Source: a virus. Taken from it: DNA of 21,206 nucleotides. The stretch is from positions 9,386-30,591 of IMG/VR virus record IMGVR_UViG_3300039045_000224, one strand, 5' to 3'. The notes below the pieces were generated by a model. The model was given only the letters and a program-made list of their open reading frames with translations. It was not told the origin of the DNA and did not search any database. Positions 8,347 through 14,371 of the stretch are shown piece after piece. The position numbers and the translations under genes are program-made. Every line of letters starts with the position of its first letter. Within the stretch, counting starts at the first letter, position 1.

Positions 8347-8970
8347 ATGGCAAAACAGACCCAAGCCCAGAAGAAAGCCGCCGCCAAAAAGGCCGCTGAG
8401 GCAAAGGCGAAAGCCGCCGAAACCGCAACGCAACCGGCCACCACGGCCACCGCTGAGGCGCAAACCCAAACCACGACCCAAGGCGACACCAATGCCCAGG
8501 CGCAAGCCGGTGCTGGCGAGACGCAAGGCGCTGGCGATCCGCAGAAAAGCGGTGACCAGAGCCAAGCACAACCGATCCCCACCGTCTTTGATCAGGCCGT
8601 GCAATTCTCGATGAGCGGCCACGCCAGCGGGCGCACGGCACCAAACGCCGGTGAGCTCTGGGATGCTTTTGCATGCGAGGCGATGCCGCCCAAGCTGGCC
8701 GTGGCCGTGTTTGATTGCGCCGTGCTGCAAGGACCCAAGATCACCGCGATCCTCTTGAGCAAGGTGGGCATCACCGCTGAGGATGGTCAGGTCGATCCTG
8801 AGAGCATCGAGGCCCTCGCTGATCGCGATGAGGGCGAGCTGGTGATCGACTTCCTGGCCTGGCGTTTGCGCCGCTACGCCTTTACCGCCAATGCGCCATC
8901 CAACATGCGCGAGTGGTCTCAGCACATCCTCCAGCTCCAGGCCTTTGTCCTTTGCGACTTGCAAGCCTGA
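8347..8970 (+). CDS. GH108/PG_binding_3-related protein lacking the catalytic segment, with a low-complexity N-terminus
   Basis: The product is 207 aa with a good ribosome site (AGAGGAG, 8332-8338). Residues 1-78 are an Ala/Gln/Thr/Lys-rich tail. Residues 80-200 resemble the glycoside hydrolase 108 lysozyme family: FDQAVQF aligns with the family's opening F-x-x-A, and ELWDAFACEAMPPKLAVAVFDCAVLQGP plus AEDGQVDPESIEALADRD match its C-terminal peptidoglycan-binding part. The stretch that normally holds the catalytic Glu (EGGY-x-N-D-P-x-D-x-GG) is replaced by SGHASGRT. Lytic activity is therefore unlikely, and a structural or regulatory role is possible. A separate, apparently intact endolysin gene follows. 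The relationship is seen by eye and needs a profile search. Confidence 0.7.
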   Translation: MAKQTQAQKKAAAKKAAEAKAKAAETATQPATTATAEAQTQTTTQGDTNAQAQAGAGETQGAGDPQKSGDQSQAQPIPTVFDQAVQFSMSGHASGRTAPNAGELWDAFACEAMPPKLAVAVFDCAVLQGPKITAILLSKVGITAEDGQVDPESIEALADRDEGELVIDFLAWRLRRYAFTANAPSNMREWSQHILQLQAFVLCDLQA

Positions 8971-8982
8971 TCTGTTAACCCG

Positions 8983-9002
8983 CCGCGCCTTTCGGGGCGC
9001 GG
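8983..9002 (+). terminator. GC-rich hairpin between two late genes
   Basis: CCGCGCC (8983-8989) and GGCGCGG (8996-9002) form a perfect 7-bp stem with a 6-base loop in the 51-base gap before the endolysin gene. No T-run follows (the next bases are CCCTTGATGGG), so it is at best a weak terminator. It could equally be an mRNA-stabilising or processing hairpin. Confidence 0.4.
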
Positions 9003-9021
9003 CCCTTGATGGGAGCACCCT

Positions 9022-9771
9022 ATGAAAGTCGATTTTGAATTGGGCCACACAAGGCTCATCGTGTCAGCCTGCATGCGCTACGGGCTCTTGCGCAATCAAG
9101 CCGCCTATGTCCTGGCAACGGCATACTGGGAAACAGCACGAACAATGGAGCCGGTGCGCGAAGCATTCTGGCTCTCCGAGGATTGGCGCAAGGCCAATTT
9201 GCGTTACTACCCTTGGTATGGGCGGGGCTTTGTCCAGCTCACGTGGGAGACCAACTATCACAAGGCTGGCGCTGAGCTTGGCCTCGATCTCACAACGGAT
9301 GCGGACAAGGTGATGCAACCTGAAATCTCGGCCGAGATTTTGGTGGTCGGCTCGCGCGATGGCTGGTTTACCGGCAAGCGGCTCGATGACTACATCACCC
9401 TGCAAACGTCCAATTATCGCGGCGCGCGGCGGATCATTAACGGCACCGACAAAGCCGCCGCCATCGCTGAGATCGCCCGCGAATATGAGGAGGCCCTCCT
9501 CGCCGAGGGGTATGGTCTGGAGCCGGTTGCGCCGGTGGTCGAGGATCGCCGCGATGGCACCTCACCGCGTAGCAATCCCGCACAATCCAAAACGCTGATC
9601 GCACAAGCTGCGCAGTGGATTGGGGCCAGCGGCGTGGTTGGCGCGTCATGGTTTGGCGGTCAATCTGAGGCCGTGCAAATGGCGCTCATTGGCGGCGGGG
9701 CTCTCATCCTGGTGGCAGGCATTGTGGTATTCCGCGAGCGCCTGAAACACTGGGCGGATGGGGTCCGGTGA
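9022..9771 (+). CDS. GH19-like endolysin with C-terminal membrane segment
   Basis: The product is 249 aa. Residues 1-160 match phage lysins of the glycoside hydrolase 19 (chitinase-like) type: AYVLATAYWETARTMEPV with candidate catalytic E37, YGRGFVQLTWETNYHKAG (66-83), DGWFTGKRLDDY and ARRIING (135-141). A Pro/Asp/Ser linker follows, then one hydrophobic segment (about 217-237, MALIGGGALILVAGIVVF) ending in a short basic tail. There is no N-terminal signal or SAR domain, so the enzyme looks tail-anchored. A GGGAG ribosome site precedes ATG 9022. It is the first of the lysis genes and is followed by a spanin gene with a TGATG overlap. Confidence 0.85.
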   Translation: MKVDFELGHTRLIVSACMRYGLLRNQAAYVLATAYWETARTMEPVREAFWLSEDWRKANLRYYPWYGRGFVQLTWETNYHKAGAELGLDLTTDADKVMQPEISAEILVVGSRDGWFTGKRLDDYITLQTSNYRGARRIINGTDKAAAIAEIAREYEEALLAEGYGLEPVAPVVEDRRDGTSPRSNPAQSKTLIAQAAQWIGASGVVGASWFGGQSEAVQMALIGGGALILVAGIVVFRERLKHWADGVR

Positions 9772-9998
9772 TGCCGCGCACCTACATGATCGCCCTCGCT
9801 TTGGCGGGGGCGGTGGCCGTGCTCGCACTCGCGATCACGACCATTCACCGCCTTGGACGCGAGAGCGTCGAGGCTGAAATCAATCAACAAAATCAGGAGG
9901 CAGGAGATGCGGCTGACCAAGCGAGCTCTGTATTTGAGCGCTGCATTGACGGTGGCGGGGTGTTCGACTTTGCAACCGGTGAGTGTCGAGGGCGTTGA
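9771..9998 (+). CDS. Inner-membrane spanin (Rz-like)
   Basis: The product is 75 aa from ATG 9771 (a GTG lies one codon earlier). It starts with a short positively charged end and one transmembrane helix (YMIALALAGAVAVLALAITTI), followed by a helical charged periplasmic part and a C-terminal block with two cysteines (FERCIDGGGVFDFATGECRGR). This topology, and the outer lipoprotein gene starting inside it in another frame, identify it as the i-spanin. Spanins join the two membranes and disrupt the outer one at lysis. The start overlaps the endolysin stop by one base. Confidence 0.83.
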   Translation: MPRTYMIALALAGAVAVLALAITTIHRLGRESVEAEINQQNQEAGDAADQASSVFERCIDGGGVFDFATGECRGR

Positions 9999-10185
9999 TC
10001 GCGTGATCGGCGATGCGCTCCCAGGGGCGCAAGGTGAAACCATCGAGGACCAAGATCGGATCGATGAGACCGTGGCGCGAGCATGCGCGGCGGGTCTATA
10101 TCGGGTCGAACTTTGCGACCTCCACACGATTGCGAGCGCCGAGCGGCGCGCTGAGCTATCCAAGATCAGCGGGGCGGGCGTGTGA
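9907..10185 (+). CDS. Outer-membrane spanin lipoprotein (Rz1-like), overlapping the inner spanin
   Basis: An ATG at 9907 preceded by a strong AGGAGG (9895-9900) gives a 92-aa protein whose first 92 bases lie inside the inner-spanin gene in a different frame. The N-terminus MRLTKRALYLSAALTVAGC is a lipoprotein signal with lipobox VAGC and lipidation Cys19. The mature part is polar and acidic, with two later cysteines. Overlap with an Rz-like gene plus a lipobox is the hallmark of an Rz/Rz1 pair. At about 74 mature residues it is longer than lambda Rz1. An upstream start at 9853 is possible but would bury the signal peptide, so I reject it. Confidence 0.87.
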   Translation: MRLTKRALYLSAALTVAGCSTLQPVSVEGVDRVIGDALPGAQGETIEDQDRIDETVARACAAGLYRVELCDLHTIASAERRAELSKISGAGV

Positions 10186-10628
10186 TGTCGAGCTTTACGG
10201 ATCGCCTGGTGATCATGGCCGTGCCCAGCAGTGCGCACGGGCTCAGGCGCTTTCTGCCCCCTGGTTTCCAGCGGCCACGCTGGGAGGTGATGGAGGGTTT
10301 CCGCTATGCCGTGGGGAGCCTGGAGCATCCCGATGAGGTGATCGAGGTGCCCGATGGGTTCCAATTCGATGGCGCATCAGTGCCCTTGCCGTTTCGGATG
10401 CTGGTGCCGATGGCCCACCCAGATTACATCCAAGCGGCGGCGCTGCATGACTGGATGCTGGAAAGCGGCCTCTATACGCGGCGGCGATGTGATCAGGTGT
10501 TTCATGAGGCGCTTGGCGTCCTGGGCATGCCTGGCCTCTGGCGTGGTGCGATGTTTGGGGCCGTGCGCCTCGGCGCGTTGCGCTGGCATGCGCGCAAGCT
10601 GATTGCGGGGGTGTCGTTATGGAAGTGA
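10185..10628 (+). CDS. DUF1353 family protein
   Basis: The product is 147 aa from ATG 10185, overlapping the spanin stop by one base (a GTG one codon earlier is the alternative). It shows the DUF1353 pattern: EVPDGFQFDGASVPLPFRMLVP, then HPDYIQAAALHDWMLESG, then RRRCDQVFHEALGVLGMPGLWRGAMFGAVRLG. The conserved H-D-W, D and aromatic positions are present. The family is common in the lysis/tail regions of phages of Proteobacteria and its function is unknown; conserved His/Asp residues suggest a metal-binding or hydrolase-like fold, but this is inference. The location after the spanins suggests a role late in infection. Confidence 0.85.
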   Translation: MSSFTDRLVIMAVPSSAHGLRRFLPPGFQRPRWEVMEGFRYAVGSLEHPDEVIEVPDGFQFDGASVPLPFRMLVPMAHPDYIQAAALHDWMLESGLYTRRRCDQVFHEALGVLGMPGLWRGAMFGAVRLGALRWHARKLIAGVSLWK

Positions 10629-10822
10629 ACCTCAAAGACATCCTCACATGGGGCGGCATGGCGATTGGCCTAGTGGCCCAATGGTTCCACCTCAAGGGGC
10701 GCGTGGCTATTCTGGAGACGAAACAGGACCTCCAGGCCAAGCACCATGATGAGAGCATGGACCGGATCGGGCGCTCACTGGAGCGGATCGAGCGCAAGCT
10801 GGATGATAAAGTGGACAAATGA
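10619..10822 (+). CDS. Small membrane protein with coiled coil (holin or DUF2730-like candidate)
   Basis: The product is 67 aa from ATG 10619, overlapping the DUF1353 gene by 10 bases. Residues 8-26 (ILTWGGMAIGLVAQWFHLK) form one membrane helix. Residues 27-67 are a charged, heptad-like helix (RVAILETKQDL to RSLERIERKLDDKVDK). Mu-like phages often have a small protein of this design (DUF2730) near the lysis genes, and it is the only holin-like candidate seen here. It is the last gene of the rightward operon, directly before the terminator. The function is not established. Confidence 0.72.
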   Translation: MEVNLKDILTWGGMAIGLVAQWFHLKGRVAILETKQDLQAKHHDESMDRIGRSLERIERKLDDKVDK

Positions 10823-10857
10823 AAAGGGCGGGCCTGAAATCAGAGCCCGCCCTTTTT
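10822..10857. terminator. Strong bidirectional terminator between convergent operons
   Basis: GGGCGGGC (10826-10833) pairs perfectly with GCCCGCCC (10845-10852) around an 11-base loop. AAAA precedes the stem and TTTTT follows it, so the hairpin works as an intrinsic terminator on both strands. It lies between the end of the rightward lysis operon and the end of the leftward early operon. Confidence 0.92.
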
Positions 10858-10878
10858 GCTTTGTAAATCAGGGCTTTC

Positions 10879-11067
10879 CTACCCCGTATCAGATCCCGCA
10901 TTTAACCCCTCATAGATCGGTGCGCCCACCTCCAAAAGAACCTCCAGAGCATCCTTGAGCGTCTGGACCTTGTTGCCATCGACCTGGCGCGCTTCAAAGG
11001 CTTGCACCAGGTCTTTGACATCATCGAAAGCGCACTCGATGCGCGCCATCAACTCAGGATCACCCAT
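10879..11067 (-). CDS. Small helical protein, last gene of the leftward operon
   Basis: The product is 62 aa from ATG 11067 (MGDPELMARIECAFDDVKDL). It is acidic and predicted helical, and shows no known motif. The start overlaps the end of the gpF-like gene by 8 bases, supporting this start over a longer version beginning at 11139, which would extend far into the upstream gene. Function unknown. It is followed by the shared terminator. Confidence 0.6.
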   Translation of the reverse strand: MGDPELMARIECAFDDVKDLVQAFEARQVDGNKVQTLKDALEVLLEVGAPIYEGLNAGSDTG

Positions 11068-11977
11068 AGTAGGCCACCGTGATGGTGCGGCACCGGAAGT
11101 GATAGGGCGGGCTGGCGATGGATGCATCGAGGTCCTCATCGGCGATCTCGCTCAGGTCCACATCATCATCGCTATTCATGGCCCAAGCGGCCTTTGCACG
11201 GGGCTCATCGCGCTTGCTCATGGCGTCCAGATACTCGGTTGCCTGGGCGCGCATCTTGGTCACCTCGATGATCCGGCCATGCATCTGGCGGCATATCTCG
11301 GTTGTGCCCTCATCGAGCTGGGCGCGGACCTGGACACGCTCGATGCCCGCCCGCTCATAGCCAGACACCCGCCCGATCTCGCGCGTCTTGGTGGCGGTGT
11401 GATCGGCCAGCATCTCCCAATAGACGCGGCTCCTATCGGTCATGCCCGCAAAGTCCTCGGCGAAACGCTGGGTCAGCCCCTCGCGGGTCATGCCCTCGGT
11501 GAAATAGTCCTCAAGGATTTTGGCGATGGTGTTCTGGGTGCGGATGTTCCAGCTATTGCCCACCCAATAGAGGTTGCCGGTCTTGAGCACATCAAGGGCA
11601 TCGAGATCAGGGCGGGCAAAGGCGATGGCGACACCCGCCGCCTGGCCAACCTCCTCAGCGCCCGTGCGGAATAGCGCATCGGTCAAGTTGATCACCGGCT
11701 CGCGCATGGCGGCGGCAATCGCCTCAGGCCCCACCGAGGCCTCCAGGACGCGCATGATGGCGTCACCATCCTCGCGGGTGAACTTGCCTGGCCCAAGGTC
11801 TCTCAGGCGGTCCAGGGCGGCGGCTATGCCCTTGCGCATGGCATCAGACCAGGCATTGGTCATGCCCGTCTGGAGCTCGCCATAGAGGCGCTCATAGGCC
11901 TCGGCGTCCTTGATCACCACTGAGCGCGCCAGGCGGCGCGTGGCGGCGCTTTTGATTGCATCCTCAGCCAGGCTCAT
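11060..11977 (-). CDS. Mu gpF-like / SPP1 gp7-like head morphogenesis protein
   Basis: The product is 305 aa. The N-terminal two thirds are helical. The C-terminal part carries the family signature: TKTREIGRVSGYERAG, then EGTTEICRQMHGRII and, at the end, SPPYHFRCRTITVAYYG, with the Cys and the H-x-x-C-R motif of SPP1 gp7 / Mu gpF minor head proteins. In Mu, gpF lies beside the portal gene. Here it is on the opposite strand, at the far end of the early operon and separated from portal and capsid. A few copies per head, linked to the portal, would be expected. P2 itself has no such protein, so this is a Mu-derived head gene in a P2-type head cluster. Confidence 0.85.
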   Translation of the reverse strand: MSLAEDAIKSAATRRLARSVVIKDAEAYERLYGELQTGMTNAWSDAMRKGIAAALDRLRDLGPGKFTREDGDAIMRVLEASVGPEAIAAAMREPVINLTDALFRTGAEEVGQAAGVAIAFARPDLDALDVLKTGNLYWVGNSWNIRTQNTIAKILEDYFTEGMTREGLTQRFAEDFAGMTDRSRVYWEMLADHTATKTREIGRVSGYERAGIERVQVRAQLDEGTTEICRQMHGRIIEVTKMRAQATEYLDAMSKRDEPRAKAAWAMNSDDDVDLSEIADEDLDASIASPPYHFRCRTITVAYYG

Positions 11978-12234
11978 GAGATCGCTCCCAATGCCAGCGG
12001 CACAGTGGTGGCCACCTCATCAATCGCGAGATTGCGAAAACGACCATCGAAGAACTCAGCCACGGGGCGCACCCAGACTTGGCCATCAAAGAGCGAGCGA
12101 TAGATCGCCGCTTGCCCCATATCAGCCTCTATGATGGCGACATCGGTTTCCAGGCGGTAGAGCCCGCCCGTCTTGACGTGTTGCCAGATTTCAGATTGCT
12201 CCTCATGTGGGCGCAGTTTGGTGGGTTTCAGCAT
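11974..12234 (-). CDS. DUF1653-like small protein
   Basis: The product is 86 aa from ATG 12234, one base after the previous stop; a longer reading to 12609 would overlap the neighbour completely in another frame. The core HVKTGGLYRLE, then AAIYRSLFDGQVWVRPVAEFFDGRF, resembles the DUF1653 domain (H-K-G-x-x-Y, then V-Y-R-x-L, then W-V-R-P-x-x-x-F). Proteins of this family are small beta-rich proteins of unknown function that are frequent in phage genomes. It overlaps the downstream gpF-like gene by ATGA. Confidence 0.75.
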   Translation of the reverse strand: MLKPTKLRPHEEQSEIWQHVKTGGLYRLETDVAIIEADMGQAAIYRSLFDGQVWVRPVAEFFDGRFRNLAIDEVATTVPLALGAIS

Positions 12235-12235
12235 A

Positions 12236-12706
12236 TCAATCCCTTTCGTTTGGAAGTTTGTGGAAGTCTCTGGAAGGCTGATTGTCGCTTTGATCGGACG
12301 GGATCGCGGCGCGGTTAAGTTGTGCGTTGTAGGTGGCCAGCCATCCGGCACACACTGTGACGCGGCCCGCATCCTTAGAGGGGGGCTCGAACTGACCAGA
12401 CTTGTGATCAAAGGGGAGCCCCTTATGACAGTGGAAGAACTGGCCACTGGCAAGCGTCTCTTGAACCTCGGCCCAGCGGTAAGGGTCTTGGCGCTCTGGA
12501 GAGCCCTTGCGAAACGCGCAGTTGTCGCACATCTTGCTCTCTGGCCAATCGCGCAACTCAAGCTCCTGGAGCCTTTCGCAATCGAGGCACATGGCATAGC
12601 GGGTGTCACCCTTTACTAGGGTTTGCATCATGTTTCTCGATCCGCACCCACCGCAGCGGCCAGCCTCATCACCTTCAAAATCTGGTCTCATATCACTCTT
12701 TCCCAT
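12236..12706 (-). CDS. Cysteine-rich putative metal-binding protein
   Basis: The product is 156 aa with two Cys-rich parts. The first (residues about 18-45) has CGGCGSRN and CLDCERL, a four-Cys zinc ribbon. The second has CDNCAFRKGSPER, FHCHKG and VCAGW, a C-x-x-C, C-x-H, C spacing that recalls DUF6283-type proteins and might bind zinc or an iron-sulfur cluster. The C-terminus is polar and probably disordered. It overlaps its upstream neighbour by 14 bases. I do not recognise a function. DNA or RNA binding is possible but unproven. Confidence 0.72.
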   Translation of the reverse strand: MGKSDMRPDFEGDEAGRCGGCGSRNMMQTLVKGDTRYAMCLDCERLQELELRDWPESKMCDNCAFRKGSPERQDPYRWAEVQETLASGQFFHCHKGLPFDHKSGQFEPPSKDAGRVTVCAGWLATYNAQLNRAAIPSDQSDNQPSRDFHKLPNERD

Positions 12707-13031
12707 CAGCTCGGCGCATGCGCCGGATGTTTCTATTCATGATCCGTTTGCGCTCAGCCTTGAGCTCTTTGAGCGCTTGCTCGCGGCGAATGATGCGGGC
12801 CTGGAGGGTGCCGAGGCGCTTGAGCTCCTCCTCGGTCGCATGGGCAGTCCAGGGCGCTCCGCATTCAAAGGGCTCGATCTCCAGATCAGTGCGCGGGCCA
12901 ATCACCTCAAAGAGGCGCATGGCCAGATCATCGAGGGTGAGCGCCTCATCATCGGGCGCGCCATTGTGCCCGATCCCCGCCAAGGGTTGTGCAGCGGGTG
13001 CCGCTACACGGCCCTTGCCTCTCGCCCCCAT
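12693..13031 (-). CDS. Small basic coiled-coil protein with GIGHNG motif
   Basis: The product is 112 aa from ATG 13031, one base past the previous stop (TAA at 13033-13035). An Ala/Pro-rich start is followed by LAGIGHNGAPDDE, a short motif I associate with phage and prophage proteins of Alphaproteobacteria. The C-terminal half (EEELKRLGTLQARIIRREQALKEL and on) is a basic coiled coil ending in an Arg/Asn-rich tail. The function is unknown. Nucleic-acid binding is suggested only by the charge of the C-terminus. Confidence 0.68.
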   Translation of the reverse strand: MGARGKGRVAAPAAQPLAGIGHNGAPDDEALTLDDLAMRLFEVIGPRTDLEIEPFECGAPWTAHATEEELKRLGTLQARIIRREQALKELKAERKRIMNRNIRRMRRADGKE

Positions 13032-13032
13032 T

Positions 13033-13245
13033 TTAGCTGGCTTTCGAGGTGTCGGCGGTTTCAAAGAGATCGGGCGCGGGTGCCTTTTTCGAGCTCTCAT
13101 ATCCGCGCAACTCGCGATCCTCGATCTCTTCCCAGGTGGAGAAGCGATGGCCGCAGATGCGGCATTGGCGATAGCGTTGCTTGAGGGTTCCGGCTGGCTT
13201 GGTCGCATAGACGTATGCGCGGCCACCACATTTAGGACACTGCAT
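13033..13245 (-). CDS. Zinc-ribbon protein resembling Ogr/Delta late activators
   Basis: The product is 70 aa from ATG 13245, which has AGGGGGG 5-10 bases upstream (an ATG at 13260 is the alternative). MQCPKCGGRAYVYATKP, then QRYRQCRICGHRFSTWEEI, gives C-x-x-C and C-x-x-C with an R-Y-R-Q-C and F-S-T-W-E context. P2 Ogr and Delta have the same plan (C-P-x-C, R-Y-x-Q-C, F-x-T-x-E), although with C-x4-C in the second pair, and activate late promoters through RNA polymerase alpha. NrdR zinc ribbons look similar (C-x-x-C, R-R-x-E-C, F-T-T-Y-E), but no ATP-cone follows. In a phage with P2-type late genes an Ogr-like role is attractive, but it is inference. Confidence 0.72.
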   Translation of the reverse strand: MQCPKCGGRAYVYATKPAGTLKQRYRQCRICGHRFSTWEEIEDRELRGYESSKKAPAPDLFETADTSKAS

Positions 13246-13726
13246 TGCCGCCCCCCTCATTGGTGTCCTGGCGCTCTGCCACCCAGACCTCCAGGCCCAT
13301 GATCACCTTGCTCGCCTGGGTGCGGCTCAGGAACTTGGTGGAGCTGACCTTGGCGGTGCGCTTCACAAAGGACCGCAAGCGCTCATCCTCCAGGCCTTGC
13401 GCCCAGCCCATTGCACGGCCAAGCGCCGCGATCTTGGCCCACTGGGATGATGTAGGGCGCTCCTCGCCATTGGCCGTGGGGCCTTTGCCGCCAATGGATC
13501 GATCAGGGATCAGGCCATCCTTGCGCATCATCTTGATCAGATCGATGCGCTGGCCGGTGGTCAGCTTGCCCGCCGAGCGTTTGCCGGTGTGGCGCTCCAG
13601 CCAATCCTCATAGGCCTCGCGGCCATCGCCCCCTTTTGAGACATCACCAAAGAGCCGCTTGGCTCCGATGTGGATCATGGCCAGATCGCTATTGCGGCGC
13701 TGTGGGGATGTCTTTGGGTTGCTCAT
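13232..13726 (-). CDS. gemA: GemA (Mu gp16 family) regulatory protein
   Basis: The product is 164 aa. The family pattern is clear: LAMIHIGAKRLFGD, then YEDWLERHTGKRSAGKLTTGQRIDLIKMMRKDGLIPD, then SSQWAKIAALGRAMGWAQGL, then LRSFVKRTAKVSSTKFLSRTQASKVIMGLEVW. Mu GemA affects host gene expression and DNA supercoiling and is transcribed with early/middle genes. A GAGGA ribosome site precedes ATG 13726. A 51-base gap separates it from the upstream gene, the largest non-coding gap in this part of the operon, and the gap carries an end-like repeat. Confidence 0.9.
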   Translation of the reverse strand: MSNPKTSPQRRNSDLAMIHIGAKRLFGDVSKGGDGREAYEDWLERHTGKRSAGKLTTGQRIDLIKMMRKDGLIPDRSIGGKGPTANGEERPTSSQWAKIAALGRAMGWAQGLEDERLRSFVKRTAKVSSTKFLSRTQASKVIMGLEVWVAERQDTNEGGGNAVS

Positions 13727-13758
13727 ATCAAGTCCTCATCGATGGCGAGCTCAGCGCC

Positions 13759-13780
13759 ATTCCAATTTAATTTGTGCTCA
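13759..13780 (-). repeat. Internal copy of the phage-end repeat
   Basis: This 22-base site matches the right-end site at 21155-21176 at 18 positions: ATTCCAATTTA is identical, then four bases differ, then GTGCTCA is identical. It covers the stop codon of the orphan Mu-type DNA-binding gene and part of the gap before gemA. It has the same orientation as the end copies. It could be an internal transposase-binding site or a relic of an older end. Confidence 0.65.
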
Positions 13781-14017
13781 GGCGATCCCTGGGAGCGGGA
13801 GCTCCTCTTGGTCCACCATCACGAAAGCCTCGCGGATGGGGTCCGGTAGGGTGGTAAATTCGACTGACCATTCACCTTTTGCGGGAGTGGTCAAGCGCAT
13901 GTCAGCACCGCACCAGGAGCGGCCCTGGGTGGCGCGATAGGCCATGCGGCGCACATGCTTGCGGGTGAGGCCTGAGACCTGGGCGATCTCAGAGATGGTA
14001 ACGTGTTGCGGGGTCAT
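13778..14017 (-). CDS. Orphan Mu-type DNA-binding protein (MuA domain I-alpha / Mu repressor N-domain-like)
   Basis: The product is 79 aa and consists almost entirely of one domain. ISEIAQVSGLTRKHVRRMAYRA, a W-C-G-A-D core and GEWSVEFTTLPDPIREAF can be laid over residues 37-104 of this phage's own transposase (LTADALADLAGVSDRMARKA, W-R-G-A-D, GGKALQVHVDSLPADLRESW). That region corresponds to the enhancer-binding winged helix of MuA, which is related to the Mu c repressor N-domain. Here it stands alone, without catalytic or oligomerisation parts. Its start overlaps the upstream gene by ATGA. It may compete with the transposase or act as a regulator at shared sites. Confidence 0.78.
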   Translation of the reverse strand: MTPQHVTISEIAQVSGLTRKHVRRMAYRATQGRSWCGADMRLTTPAKGEWSVEFTTLPDPIREAFVMVDQEELPLPGIA

Positions 14018-14352
14018 GTTGTGAACTCCAGGGCACCAAGCAAGACATCGACCTCGACCAGCCGTTGCGCCGTTGCGCCATCTTGAAGGTTCAAGGCTTT
14101 GAGTTTCTTGCGGGCATCACCAAGCAACCGCCTGGCGCGGGCCACCGATCCATCGAGATCATCTAGCAGGTCGTCCTTTTCCAGGCATGCGGTGCAATCA
14201 ATTCGCGCACCCCACTCATCGACAAAGGGATCATCCTGATCAAACGTGCCAGCCACATCACTCTCGACAAAGGGTTTGAGCCACTCGATCCGCCCCACGA
14301 CATCGCCATTGAGCTGGATTTCACCTGAGGTTGTGATCTTGATCTCTGACAT
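14014..14352 (-). CDS. Acidic small protein of unknown function
   Basis: The product is 112 aa from ATG 14352 with a GAGGAG ribosome site 7 bases upstream; a start at 14376 would lie inside the upstream hairpin. It begins MSEIKITTSGEIQLNGDVVGRI and contains an acidic central part with a C-x-x-C-like CTACLEKDDLLDDLDG, then a helical C-terminus (RARRLLGDARKKLKALNL). I do not recognise a family. Its translation may be influenced by the hairpin at 14372-14404. Confidence 0.68.
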   Translation of the reverse strand: MSEIKITTSGEIQLNGDVVGRIEWLKPFVESDVAGTFDQDDPFVDEWGARIDCTACLEKDDLLDDLDGSVARARRLLGDARKKLKALNLQDGATAQRLVEVDVLLGALEFTT

Positions 14353-14371
14353 TCTGTTTCTCCTCGATGGT

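Noticed and set aside
10359-10372. TTCCAATTCGAT resembling the outermost end repeat
   Set aside because: Encodes the conserved FQFDG segment of DUF1353, and the rest of the site does not match.
10955-11674. Plus-strand open frame of 239 codons opposite the gpF-like gene
   Set aside because: Shadow of a gene with a clear family signature; no ribosome site or motif.
11974-12609. Extended start giving a 211-aa version of the DUF1653-like gene
   Set aside because: Would overlap the cysteine-rich gene almost fully in another frame; the added part is low-complexity and unlike any protein.
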